A DNA stretch of 64,000 nt, from NCBI GenBank assembly GCA_030447445.1, contig JAUJOW010000009.1, positions 52,755 to 116,754 on the forward strand, written 5' to 3'. Every line of letters starts with the position of its first letter. Within the stretch, counting starts at the first letter, position 1. Shown piece after piece: positions 30,416 through 42,455 of the stretch. The notes under the pieces are model-generated. The model saw only the letters and a list, made by a program, of their open reading frames with translations. It ran no database searches and had not been told where the DNA came from. The position numbers were made by a program, and so were the translations under genes. This DNA is from Acidimicrobiales bacterium (GTDB taxonomy: Bacteria; Actinomycetota; Acidimicrobiia; Acidimicrobiales; Iamiaceae).

Positions 30416-30861
30416 TCCGAGCGGCCCTCGACCAAGCGCTTCAACGTCCTCAGGTTGCGGCGCCACACGAGGCGGAGCACCCGGCCGCCGGCCAGCGCCC
30501 CGACCGGCCCGCCCATCCACCACGGGAAGGCCAGCCGCTCGTCCCAGGTGAACCGGGTGCGACCTCCCCGGACCCGGCGCAGCGTGAACCGACCCGTGCC
30601 GGTCACCACCCCGGTGTGGCGCACCCCGATGGCCCGGCCCTCGCGCCACTCGGTGACCTCCATCGCATCGGTCAGCCGGAAGGGGCCGAAGCGGGTGTCG
30701 CACTCGAACGTCGTGCCCACCCCCCGGCGGCGTGGCGAGGTGAACCGGATGGCCTCGGCGTCGACCATCCAGTCGACGTGGCGGTCGAGGGGGCGCACGG
30801 TGGCCCACACCGCCGATGGCGGGGCGTCGATCACCGTGCTGACCCGGACCCGTGGCCGCAC
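30400..30861 (-). CDS. SRPBCC-fold (polyketide-cyclase-like) protein
   Basis: A 153-residue START/SRPBCC helix-grip protein. It begins with the typical VSTVIDAPPSAVWATV strand-helix and has a central beta-sheet (TRFTWDERLAFPWWMGG). It probably binds a hydrophobic ligand. Start GTG 30861 lies five bases after the galT stop, so it is the last gene of a methyltransferase-galT-SRPBCC operon. Confidence 0.78.
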   Translation of the reverse strand: MRPRVRVSTVIDAPPSAVWATVRPLDRHVDWMVDAEAIRFTSPRRRGVGTTFECDTRFGPFRLTDAMEVTEWREGRAIGVRHTGVVTGTGRFTLRRVRGGRTRFTWDERLAFPWWMGGPVGALAGGRVLRLVWRRNLRTLKRLVEGRSDQAAP

Positions 30862-30866
30862 GACGC

Positions 30867-31835
30867 TCAGCCGGACAGGCGGGCGGCGGCCCGTTCCGGG
30901 GCCACGATGTTGATCGGCACGCCGGTGCCCTGCTCGAAGCCACCGATGCTCTGCACGCGGGGCAGCACGTGCACGTGCCAGTGGAACGGGTCCTGGTGGC
31001 GATGGGGCAGGGTGTGGAAGACGAGGTTGTGGGCCACGTCGCCCACGCCGTCCCGCAGCCGGCGGAGGACGGTGCGCAGCGCCCGGCCAGCGCCGGCGAG
31101 GGCGTCCTCGTCGGCGCTGGCCAGGTGCGGCTCGTGGGTGTCGGGCACGACCAGCATCTCGAACGGTGCCCCGCTCCAGTAGGGGCACACGACCAGCACG
31201 CCGTCCCCGTCGTGGACCACCCGCTCACCGGCGTCCCGCTCGGCTTCGGCCATGGTGCACAGCAGGCAGGAACCGTCGAACCGGCGGAAGCCGGCCTCCT
31301 CCTCGGCCACCTCACCGGGGACGAACGGCACACCGAGGAGCTGGCCGTGCGGGTGGGCCAGCGAGGCCCCGGCCTCCTTGCCGTGGTTGACGATGGCCTG
31401 CGTGTAGCGCACGGCCGTGATGCGGGCGTGATCCTCGAAGCGGTCGCGCAGGGCGGTCATCACCTGGCCGGCCTCACCGTCGTCCAGGTCGGCCCAACCG
31501 CCGTCGTGGCGGCGGCGGTACACGAGGATCTCGTGGATGCCGCTGGCCGGAGCCTCGGTGAACACGGGCCCGAGGTTGCGCACCGCCATCGGCTCGCTGC
31601 CGTCGAAGGCTGGGTAGCGGTTGGGGACCACCCGCGCCGACCACTCCCCGGCCCGACCGTCGGCCTCGAGGGACGGCGCCGTGGCCTCCTCGTGGCCCGG
31701 GCACAACGGGCACGGTCGGGTCGGGCCGGTCTCCACCGGCTGGCGCTCCCGGAGGAACTCGTCGGGCCGGGCCAGGCGGTCGACGGACACGGTGACCCAT
31801 CGCCCGGTCAGCGGGTTCAGCCGGAGCTGGCTCAT
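30867..31835 (-). CDS. galT: Galactose-1-phosphate uridylyltransferase
   Basis: Leloir-pathway enzyme that swaps UMP between UDP-glucose and galactose 1-phosphate. The 322 residues show two HIT-like halves, the zinc Cys pair PCPLCPGH and the catalytic loop SLAHPHGQLLG (His-Pro-His). The second-half pattern HWHVHVLPR is also present. ATG overlaps the upstream methyltransferase stop by four bases (ATGA). No galE or galK is next to it. Confidence 0.92.
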   Translation of the reverse strand: MSQLRLNPLTGRWVTVSVDRLARPDEFLRERQPVETGPTRPCPLCPGHEEATAPSLEADGRAGEWSARVVPNRYPAFDGSEPMAVRNLGPVFTEAPASGIHEILVYRRRHDGGWADLDDGEAGQVMTALRDRFEDHARITAVRYTQAIVNHGKEAGASLAHPHGQLLGVPFVPGEVAEEEAGFRRFDGSCLLCTMAEAERDAGERVVHDGDGVLVVCPYWSGAPFEMLVVPDTHEPHLASADEDALAGAGRALRTVLRRLRDGVGDVAHNLVFHTLPHRHQDPFHWHVHVLPRVQSIGGFEQGTGVPINIVAPERAAARLSG

Positions 31836-32608
31836 CGAGGCAGCGAAGGATCACCGGGCGACGCCACTTCGGCCAGCGTACGGTCCCGGCGGTAGAGCGA
31901 GACGTGAGCAGGGCTGTCGGCGTCGAAGGGGCGGCGGCCCCAGCCGGACCAGCGATCGGCCAGGGCCAGGCCGGCGGCGGTGGCCATGGCGTCGAGCTGG
32001 TCGGGCGATGCGTAGCGGATGTGGCAGGGCCGGAACCGGTTGCCGGTCGGGGTCATCTCCACGAAGGAGCTCCACGCCTGCTGGGTGTCGGGGTCGTGGC
32101 GGTCGACCAGGAGCACGACCCGGTCGGCCCCCACCTCCCGCACCTCGACCGATGACCGCTCCCGGGTGTCGTCGGGCACGAACCCCTCGACGACCAGCCC
32201 CCCGGCGGCGCCGAGCACGCGGGCCACCTCGGCGAGGCATCGCCGCTGGGCCGCCTCGGTGGTCAGGTTGAAGAGGGTGTTGCGGGCCACGACCACGAGC
32301 GCCCAGGGGCCGTCGGGGAGGGGACCGGCCATGTCGGCCTCCACGGTCCGCACGCCCTCGGCTCCCGGCTTGGCGGCGAGGGCGGCGAGCATGGCCTTCG
32401 ACGCGTCGACCCCGGTCACATCCAGACCCCGGTGGGCCAGGGGGAGGGCCAGCCGACCGGTGCCCACGCCGAGCTCGAGGACGGGGCCGCCGGCGGCGAG
32501 GTCGGCGAGGGTCTCGACGCAGGCGTCGGTGTCGGTGTCGGCTCCGTACCACTCGTCGTAGACGTCGGCGAAGCGGTCGCCGTAGGTCCCGGCGTCGTAG
32601 CCCTCCAC
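31832..32608 (-). CDS. SAM-dependent methyltransferase
   Basis: Class I methyltransferase, 258 residues, with the SAM loop VLELGVGTGRLALPLA, the acidic VTGVDASKAML and post-motif VEADM. The substrate is unknown. It begins with the common YDAGTYGDRFADVYDEWY lead. GTG 32608 is the first start; a clear promoter in this direction is not seen. Head of the operon with galT; divergent from the cysteine desulfurase. Confidence 0.85.
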   Translation of the reverse strand: MEGYDAGTYGDRFADVYDEWYGADTDTDACVETLADLAAGGPVLELGVGTGRLALPLAHRGLDVTGVDASKAMLAALAAKPGAEGVRTVEADMAGPLPDGPWALVVVARNTLFNLTTEAAQRRCLAEVARVLGAAGGLVVEGFVPDDTRERSSVEVREVGADRVVLLVDRHDPDTQQAWSSFVEMTPTGNRFRPCHIRYASPDQLDAMATAAGLALADRWSGWGRRPFDADSPAHVSLYRRDRTLAEVASPGDPSLPR

Positions 32609-32628
32609 GACTCGTAGCCTTGCAGCCG

Positions 32629-33783
32629 ATGTCCGCGCCGGCTGCCTACCTCGACCACGCCGCCACCGCTCCGATGCGCCCCGAGGCCATCGAGGCCATG
32701 CTGCCGTTCCTCGCCGGCACGTTCGCCAACCCCTCGGGCAGCCACGCCGGTGCTCGGGCCGCCCGCCGGGCCGTGGACGACGCCCGCGAGGACCTCGCCG
32801 ACGTGCTCGGTTGCCGTCCCGGCGAGGTGGTGTTCACCTCGGGCGGCACGGAGGCCGACAACCAGGCCGTCACCGGGGCGCTGGCCCGCCGCCCGGCCGG
32901 CTCGGTGGCCGTGGCCACGGCCGTGGAGCACCACGCTGTGCTCACCCCCGTGGAGGCGGCCGGCGGCAGGATCGTCGCCGTCGACGGCGGGGGCGTGGTG
33001 GACCTGGAGGCGCTGGCCGCCGCCCTCGACGCCGACGTTGTCGTGGCGTCGGTGATGCTGGCCAACAACGAGGTCGGCGTCGTCCAGCCCCTCGACGACG
33101 TCGCCGCGCTCGTGCGGGAGCGGGCCCCCCTGGCCGTCCTGCACACCGATGCCGTGGCCGCCTTCCCGTGGGTCGATGTCGCCACCGAGGCCGCCGCCGC
33201 CGACCTCGTGTCGGTCAGCGCCCACAAGTTCGGCGGCCCCAAGGGCGTCGGCGCACTGGTCGTGCGCGACGGCGTCGACCTCGCTCCGCTGCTGCTCGGG
33301 GGTGGCCAGGAGCGGGACCGGCGCAGCGGGACCCACAACGTGGCCGGGATCGTGGGCATGGCCGCCGCCGCCCGGGCCACCGCCGACACGAGGGCCGACA
33401 CCGTGGCCCGGATCGGCGCCTGCCGGGACCAGCTCGTCGAGGGCCTCCTCGCCGCCGTGCCCGGCGCCGTCGAGACGGGGGTCACCGGGGTCGCTCCCGA
33501 CCGCACCCACAAGGTGGCCGGCAACGCCCACCTGTGCTTCGCCGACGTCGAGAGCGAGGAGCTGCTCTTCCTCCTCGACCGCGAGGGGGTGTGGGCCTCG
33601 GCGGCGTCGGCGTGTGCCAGCGGGGCTCTGGTCGCCTCCCACGTCCTGGCCGCCATGGGGGTCTCTCCCCGGCTCGCCCGGGGATCGCTGCGCCTCTCGC
33701 TCGGCTGGTCCACCCACGACGCCGAGGTGCAGGCGGCGCTCGAGGCCGTGCCCGCCGCCGTGGCCCGGGTCCGCCGCCGGTGA
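32629..33783 (+). CDS. Cysteine desulfurase (IscS/NifS family)
   Basis: PLP enzyme that takes sulfur from cysteine. The 384 residues show YLDHAATAPMRPEA at the start, the PLP-binding SAHKFGGPKG (Lys200) and the persulfide-forming Cys329 in ACASGALVASHVL. It overlaps mnmA by four bases, so it probably supplies sulfur for tRNA thiolation rather than only Fe-S assembly. TAGCCT (32615-32620) ends eight bases before ATG 32629. Confidence 0.93.
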   Translation: MSAPAAYLDHAATAPMRPEAIEAMLPFLAGTFANPSGSHAGARAARRAVDDAREDLADVLGCRPGEVVFTSGGTEADNQAVTGALARRPAGSVAVATAVEHHAVLTPVEAAGGRIVAVDGGGVVDLEALAAALDADVVVASVMLANNEVGVVQPLDDVAALVRERAPLAVLHTDAVAAFPWVDVATEAAAADLVSVSAHKFGGPKGVGALVVRDGVDLAPLLLGGGQERDRRSGTHNVAGIVGMAAAARATADTRADTVARIGACRDQLVEGLLAAVPGAVETGVTGVAPDRTHKVAGNAHLCFADVESEELLFLLDREGVWASAASACASGALVASHVLAAMGVSPRLARGSLRLSLGWSTHDAEVQAALEAVPAAVARVRRR

Positions 33784-34835
33784 ACGTCCTCGTCGCCATG
33801 TCGGGCGGGGTGGACTCGTCGGTGGCCGCCGCCCTCCTCGTCGAGGCCGGCCACGCCGTCACCGGCGTGACCATGAAGCTGTGGGGCGGTGAGTCCGACA
33901 CCGGCTGCTGTTCGGTGTCCGACGTGGACGACGCCCGGCGGGTGGCCGACCGGCTCGGCATCGACCACCACACCTTCGCCTTCGCCGACGACTTCACGGC
34001 CCGGGTGGTCGAGCCCTACGCCGCCGATCACGCCGCCGGTCGCACCCCGAACCCGTGCATCGAGTGCAACCGGCACCTCAAGTTCGACCGGCTCCTGGCC
34101 CGGGCCGACACCCTCGGCTTCGACGCCGTCGCCACCGGCCACCACGCCCGGGTGTCACAGCGGGGGGACGGTACCCGCCGGGTGGGCCGGGGCGTCGACG
34201 CCGCCAAGGACCAGTCCTACGTGCTGCACATGCTCGACCAGGCCCAGCTCGCTCGCGTCGTGTTCCCGGTCGGCGGCCACACCAAGGCCGAGGTGCGGGC
34301 GCTCGCCGCCGGGCGCGGGCTGCGCACGGCCACCAAGGCCGACAGCCAGGACGTCTGCTTCATCACGTCGGGGACCGGCGGTCGGGGCCGGTTCCTCGAC
34401 GGTCGGGTGCCGCTCACGCCCGGGCGGGTGGTGGACGGCCGGGGGCGACAGGTGGGGCGGGTCGATGCCGTGGAGCTCGTCACCCTCGGCCAACGTCGCG
34501 GGCTGGGAGTGGGCGGGGGAGCAGCGCCCCGCTACGTCGTCGATGTCGATCCCGTGGCCGCCACGGTGACGGTGGGCGGCGTCGACGACCTCCAGGTGGA
34601 CAGCCAGCGCGTGGCCGCCGTCGCCTGGGCCGACACCCCGGTGAGCGGCCCCGCCCTCGTGCAGACCAGCGCCCATGGCTCGGCGGCGCCGGCCGTCCTG
34701 CGGGTGGACGGCGACGCTCGTCCCGGGACCGACGTGACCGTGCAGTGGGAGCGGCCGCAGCGGCGGGTGGCCCCGGGTCAGAGCATCGTGTTCTACGACG
34801 GCGCCGAGGTCCTCGGCGGCGGCCTGGCCTTCTGA
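33780..34835 (+). CDS. mnmA: tRNA-specific 2-thiouridylase MnmA
   Basis: Thiolates U34 of Glu/Gln/Lys tRNAs. The PP-loop AMSGGVDSSVAA is at the N-terminus. The two catalytic Cys lie in NPCIECNRHLKF and SQDVCFI. TGHHARV and LGQRRGLGVG are also family marks. 351 residues. GTG 33780 overlaps the desulfurase stop (GTGA), giving translational coupling with its sulfur donor. Confidence 0.95.
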   Translation: MNVLVAMSGGVDSSVAAALLVEAGHAVTGVTMKLWGGESDTGCCSVSDVDDARRVADRLGIDHHTFAFADDFTARVVEPYAADHAAGRTPNPCIECNRHLKFDRLLARADTLGFDAVATGHHARVSQRGDGTRRVGRGVDAAKDQSYVLHMLDQAQLARVVFPVGGHTKAEVRALAAGRGLRTATKADSQDVCFITSGTGGRGRFLDGRVPLTPGRVVDGRGRQVGRVDAVELVTLGQRRGLGVGGGAAPRYVVDVDPVAATVTVGGVDDLQVDSQRVAAVAWADTPVSGPALVQTSAHGSAAPAVLRVDGDARPGTDVTVQWERPQRRVAPGQSIVFYDGAEVLGGGLAF

Positions 34836-34856
34836 GCGGGGGGTGTCGGCACCTCC

Positions 34857-34905
34857 GTTCTCCGTGCTGAGACGACCGCTCGGTGGTCGTTCTGGCACGG
34901 AGAAC
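34857..34905 (+). terminator. Intergenic hairpin after mnmA
   Basis: GTTCTCCGTGC (34857-34867) pairs with GCACGGAGAAC (34895-34905). ACGACC (34872-34877) pairs with GGTCGT (34885-34890). It begins 22 bases after the mnmA stop and has no T run. It is a near copy of the 21483-21531 hairpin. Confidence 0.6.
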
Positions 34906-34950
34906 CGGCCATCGCCCGAGGCGCCCTCCGGCGGTGGCCATGGTCGGGTC

Positions 34951-34985
34951 GGGGCCCTCGGTTTCCGAGGGTGGGAGCCCGCAGC
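34951..34985. repeat. Dispersed palindromic element, inverted copy
   Basis: Its core CCCTCGG-TTT-CCGAGGG (34955-34971) is a perfect 7-bp stem. Read on the minus strand, the surrounding ~33 bases match the element found twice upstream of ilvB (GGGCTC, N, CACCCTCGG, then CCGAGG and CCCCG). Confidence 0.6.
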
Positions 34986-34995
34986 TGGACGGCGC

Positions 34996-35895
34996 TCAGG
35001 CGGTCGGGAGCCGCCGCTGGGCGGCCTCGGTGACCACGGCGCCCGGCCGGGTGGGGGTGAACAGCACCTGGTCGACGTCGACGGTGCCGACCTCACGGCG
35101 CGTCCTACGCACGCCCACCGGCAGCGGCTCGGTCAGCTCGAGGGCGAGGGCGAGGCCAGGGGCCCGCTGGGTCAGGTCGTGGCCCTCGGTGCCGGCCCGG
35201 GCCGGCCCCAGCCGACGCACCATGCGCCGGGGGAAGAGCACGGGCTCCGGGAGCCCCAACGGGTCGTGCAGCACCACTCCCGCCGGCACGAACACCACCC
35301 ACCGCCGGGCCAGCCCGTGCAGGGCTCGCACCCCGATCACGGCCACGACCGCCCCCACCACCAGGAGCACCCCGCCGAGCACCCACTGCCGCGCCGCCAG
35401 CAGCAGCGGTCCCGCCACCACGCCGGCGATGGTCGCCGCCCACGCCAACGGCACCGGCGCGGCCAGGAGCACCGGTGGCACCCGCAGGGCGAACCGTCGC
35501 TCGGACCCGTAGGAGGACCCGTTGACGAACTCGTCGCCGGTGAGGGGGGAGAAGGCGGCCGCCGCCGCCAGCGAGGCGCTCACCACGGCCACCGCTGCCG
35601 ACGCCGTCCCGACCTGCTCGGGGGCTTCGACGGTGGCCGCCCCCACCACGCCCACCGGGGCGGCGAGGGCGGTCACCCGCACCACGGTCAGGCTCACCGT
35701 GCGGGGCACGAGCGAGGCCGTCAGCACCGCCACCCACCCGCCCCACAGCAGGATCGACGCCACCGCCTCGATGGCCCGGGAGCGGTCGGACAGGGCGGCG
35801 GCGAGGAGCGGCCCGGCCGTGAACGGCAGGATCACCCACGCCGTCCGGAACGTCCACGGGCCGGGTTCGGCCGATGGTCGGCTGGGCGTTCCCAC
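34996..35895 (-). CDS. Four- to six-helix membrane protein, unknown function
   Basis: A 299-residue protein with hydrophobic helices around TAWVILPFTAGPLLAAAL, AIEAVASILLWGGWVAVLTA, TALAAPVGVVGAA, SAAVAVVSASLAAAAAF, VLLAAPVPLAWAATIAGVVA and VLGGVLLVVGAVVAVIGV. A soluble C-terminal domain of ~100 residues follows. No family motif recognised. Start GTG 35895 is weakly supported by AAATCT eight bases upstream. The other strand carries a MetE-like gene starting about 105 bases away. Confidence 0.7.
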   Translation of the reverse strand: MGTPSRPSAEPGPWTFRTAWVILPFTAGPLLAAALSDRSRAIEAVASILLWGGWVAVLTASLVPRTVSLTVVRVTALAAPVGVVGAATVEAPEQVGTASAAVAVVSASLAAAAAFSPLTGDEFVNGSSYGSERRFALRVPPVLLAAPVPLAWAATIAGVVAGPLLLAARQWVLGGVLLVVGAVVAVIGVRALHGLARRWVVFVPAGVVLHDPLGLPEPVLFPRRMVRRLGPARAGTEGHDLTQRAPGLALALELTEPLPVGVRRTRREVGTVDVDQVLFTPTRPGAVVTEAAQRRLPTA

Positions 35896-36000
35896 GGCCG
35901 GTGAGATTTGCCCACCGGATGCTGCGGTGGCTATTCCGGTAGCGGCTGACGATCGGGGGAACGACGTGACGGCCGAGGGAGTGCAGCAGGGGGCAGGGGC

Positions 36001-39639
<3,639 letters not shown>

Positions 39640-39725
39640 GACCTGGCCATTCTGCCGCCGCCGGGACCGGTTGCCGCCATCGGGGGTACACGGATGGGAA
39701 CAGGCGCCTCACTACCCTCGGGCCG

Positions 39726-42362
39726 GTGGCGACATCGGATCTGAGCGAGTCCCGAGGGGGAGGGAAGGCACCTGAAGCGTCGCTGCGGGGCAGCGAGGAG
39801 ATCGGTCGCGTGCTGGGCGGGCGCTACCGGCTCATCGCCGTCATCGGTCGGGGGGCGTCGGCGCAGGTGTTCCTGGCCGACGACGTCCGGCTCCGGCGCC
39901 GGGTGGCGGTCAAGATGCTCCACGCCGCCCTCGCCGACGACGTGGAGTTCCTGCGTCGCTTCCGGGCCGAGGCCCAGGCGGCGGCGGCCCTGAACCACCC
40001 CCACGTGATGGCGGTCTACGACTGGGGCCAGGAGGTCGACGCCCCCTACCTCGTGCTCGAGTACCTCGGTGGCGGGAGCCTGCGGGCCATGCTCGACGCC
40101 GGCCACCGGCTCAGCCCCGCCCAGGCCCTCCAGATCGGGCTGGAAGCGTCCCGAGCCCTCGACTACGCGCACCGGCGGGGCCTCGTGCACCGCGACGTGA
40201 AACCGGCCAACCTGCTCTTCGGCGACGACGGGCGACTGCGGATCGCCGACTTCGGCCTGGCCCGGGCCCTCGCCGAAGCAGCCTGGACGGAGCCGCAGGG
40301 GGCGGTGCTCGGCACCGCCCGGTACGCCTCCCCCGAGCAGGCCCAAGGTGAGGCGCTCACCGGTCGCGGGGACGTCTACTCGCTGGCCCTCGTGCTGGTG
40401 GAGGCCGTCACCGGCCGGGTGCCGTTCGCCGCCGACACCACCATCGGCACCCTCATGGCCCGGGTCGACCGGCCCCTCGTGGTGCCCGAGGCGCTCGGTC
40501 CCCTCCGCCCGGCGTTGGAGCGGGCCGGGTGCCCCGACGTGGAGGAGCGCCTCGACGCCAACCGTCTCGGCACCGCCCTCATGGCCGCCGCCGATCAGCT
40601 CGACCCACCCGAGCCGCTGCCCCTGGTCGGCACCCTCGAAGGCGCCGGCCTCGGCCCCGACGCCGACCCCACGGAGCTGGGGCCGGCCGGCCGGGCCGGT
40701 GGTCGCGGGTCCGACGACGACGACCTCGACGTGCCGGCGTTCCTCAGTGCCGCCGGCGCCGCCCGTACTTCGGACACGATCGACCTCACCGCCGCCGGTA
40801 CAGCCGACGCCTCCGATGCCGGCGGGGTGCCCGCCGATCTGGCCTCTCCGGCCACCGGCAGGCACGGCGCCGAGCGGCCCGAGGGGCGCGGCGACGGCGA
40901 CAGGAAGACGAGTGGCGCCTCCCACCACGCCGCCGCCACCGTGGTCGATCGCACCCATGCCCCCCGCACGGCGACGGCGCCGAGGCGCTCGACGGCCGCC
41001 ACCGTCGACGAGGCCGACCCAGACCCGGCTCCGTTCGGGCCCGATCGCTCGTCGCCGCGGCGCCGACGGTGGCCGCTCGTGGCCGCCGTCGTGGTGGCGC
41101 TCCTCCTCGGTGCCGGCGCCGGCGGGTTCGCGCTGGTCGCCGATCCCGAGCCCACGCTGCCCACCGTGCCCGAGGTGGTCGGCCTCCCGGAGGCCGCCGC
41201 CACCCGGGCCCTCACCGCCAGGGGTTGGACCGTCGAGACCACTCGCCAGCGGCGCGACAGCAGCGAACGGGGCGACGTCCTCGCCGTGCGCCCCCGGCCG
41301 GGCGCCGAGCTGGCCGAGGGCGAGACGGTCCTCCTCGTGGTGTCGGCGGGGCAGACGATGCGGCCCGTGCCCGTCGACCAGCTCCGGGGCAAGCCGATCG
41401 CCGTCGCTGCCGACGTGCTGGCCTACGCCGGGCTGACCCAGGGCGAGGTCACCGAGGGCCCCCACGAGGACGTCCCCGCAGGTTCGGTGATCGACGTCGC
41501 CCCGGGCACGGCGGTAGAGCTCGAGCGGGGCTCAAGCGTCGACCTCGTGGTCTCCGAGGGACCCGAGCCCCGGACGGTGCCCGAAGGGCTGGCCGGCCTC
41601 CCCGCCGAGGAGGCCGCCGACCGCCTGCGGGCGCTGGGCTTCGAGGTTGCCTCGGTGGAGGAGCCCAACGACACCGTGCCGGCCGGCCGGGTCATCGCCA
41701 CCGACCCCACCGCCGGGGCCGAGGCGGCGCGGGGCTCCACGGTGACCGTGCGGGTGTCCGGTGGCGTTCCCGCCATCACCGTGCCGAGCGGGCTGGCCGG
41801 CCTCCCCGCCGACGAGGCGAGCGGTCGCCTGGAGGCGCTCGGCCTCCGGGTCGAGGTCGTGGACGCCGACAGCGACACCATGCCCGCGGGCCGGGTCATC
41901 GGGACCGACCCCGATGCCGGGGCCGAGGTGGCGCCGGGTGCGACGGTGGCGGTGCGGGTCTCACGAGGCGCTGGCCTGGTCCCGGTCCCCGGTGGGCTGG
42001 CCGGCCTCCCCGCCGACGAGGCCGCCGCCCGGCTCGAGGCCGTCGGCCTCCTGGTCGACACCAAGGGCAACTGGAGCGACACGGTGCCCAAGGGGTCGGT
42101 GATCGAGACCGAGCCCGGCCCCGGCTTCGGAGCCGAGCCGGGCGCCGTGGTCGTCCTCGACGTCTCCCTCGGCCCGCGCCCCGTGCCGGTACCCGACGTC
42201 AGCGCGGCGGCGACGCTCGGCGACGCCATCGCCATCGTCCGGGGCGCCGGACTCGAGCCAGGGCTGCTCATCGGGGACGCCGACGGGGATCCGGTGGCCA
42301 CCGATCCGCCGGCCGGCACCGAGGTGCCGAAGGGGACCGCGGTCGACATCATCGTCCTGTAG
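39726..42362 (+). CDS. PASTA-domain Ser/Thr protein kinase (PknB type)
   Basis: An 878-residue transmembrane kinase. Kinase domain ~34-290: GRGASAQVFL loop, Lys63 in VAVKML, Asp157 in HRDVKPANLL, DFG at 175-177. A Thr/Asp-rich linker and one helix near 450-470 (LVAAVVVALLLGAGAGGF) follow. Outside are six PASTA-like repeats of ~66 residues each. Repeats three to five share VPxGLAGLPAxEA and DTVPAGRVI patterns. Such kinases sense muropeptides or lipid II and control wall growth. TACCCT (39713-39718) ends seven bases before the GTG. Confidence 0.94.
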   Translation: MATSDLSESRGGGKAPEASLRGSEEIGRVLGGRYRLIAVIGRGASAQVFLADDVRLRRRVAVKMLHAALADDVEFLRRFRAEAQAAAALNHPHVMAVYDWGQEVDAPYLVLEYLGGGSLRAMLDAGHRLSPAQALQIGLEASRALDYAHRRGLVHRDVKPANLLFGDDGRLRIADFGLARALAEAAWTEPQGAVLGTARYASPEQAQGEALTGRGDVYSLALVLVEAVTGRVPFAADTTIGTLMARVDRPLVVPEALGPLRPALERAGCPDVEERLDANRLGTALMAAADQLDPPEPLPLVGTLEGAGLGPDADPTELGPAGRAGGRGSDDDDLDVPAFLSAAGAARTSDTIDLTAAGTADASDAGGVPADLASPATGRHGAERPEGRGDGDRKTSGASHHAAATVVDRTHAPRTATAPRRSTAATVDEADPDPAPFGPDRSSPRRRRWPLVAAVVVALLLGAGAGGFALVADPEPTLPTVPEVVGLPEAAATRALTARGWTVETTRQRRDSSERGDVLAVRPRPGAELAEGETVLLVVSAGQTMRPVPVDQLRGKPIAVAADVLAYAGLTQGEVTEGPHEDVPAGSVIDVAPGTAVELERGSSVDLVVSEGPEPRTVPEGLAGLPAEEAADRLRALGFEVASVEEPNDTVPAGRVIATDPTAGAEAARGSTVTVRVSGGVPAITVPSGLAGLPADEASGRLEALGLRVEVVDADSDTMPAGRVIGTDPDAGAEVAPGATVAVRVSRGAGLVPVPGGLAGLPADEAAARLEAVGLLVDTKGNWSDTVPKGSVIETEPGPGFGAEPGAVVVLDVSLGPRPVPVPDVSAAATLGDAIAIVRGAGLEPGLLIGDADGDPVATDPPAGTEVPKGTAVDIIVL

Positions 42363-42370
42363 GGCGGCCC

Positions 42371-42392
42371 CCGGCCCACCGGTGCGGGCCGG
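42371..42392 (+). terminator. Hairpin after the PASTA kinase gene
   Basis: CCGGCCC (42371-42377) pairs with GGGCCGG (42386-42392) around an 8-nt loop, 9 bases after the stop. No T run follows, so it is a positional guess. Confidence 0.45.
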
Positions 42393-42425
42393 TGTGAAGG
42401 GTGTCACCGGCGTTCCCCGGGCGCC

Positions 42426-42441
42426 TTGACCGGCGGGTCAA
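42426..42441. promoter_or_regulatory. TetR-type operator candidate at MFS exporter promoter
   Basis: The palindrome TTGACC-GGCG-GGTCAA lies one base before the -10-like TACCGT (42443-42448). Binding here would block polymerase. The same 6+4+6 palindrome lies next to tetR at 45954-45969. Confidence 0.7.
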
Positions 42442-42455
42442 GTACCGTGCCCGAG

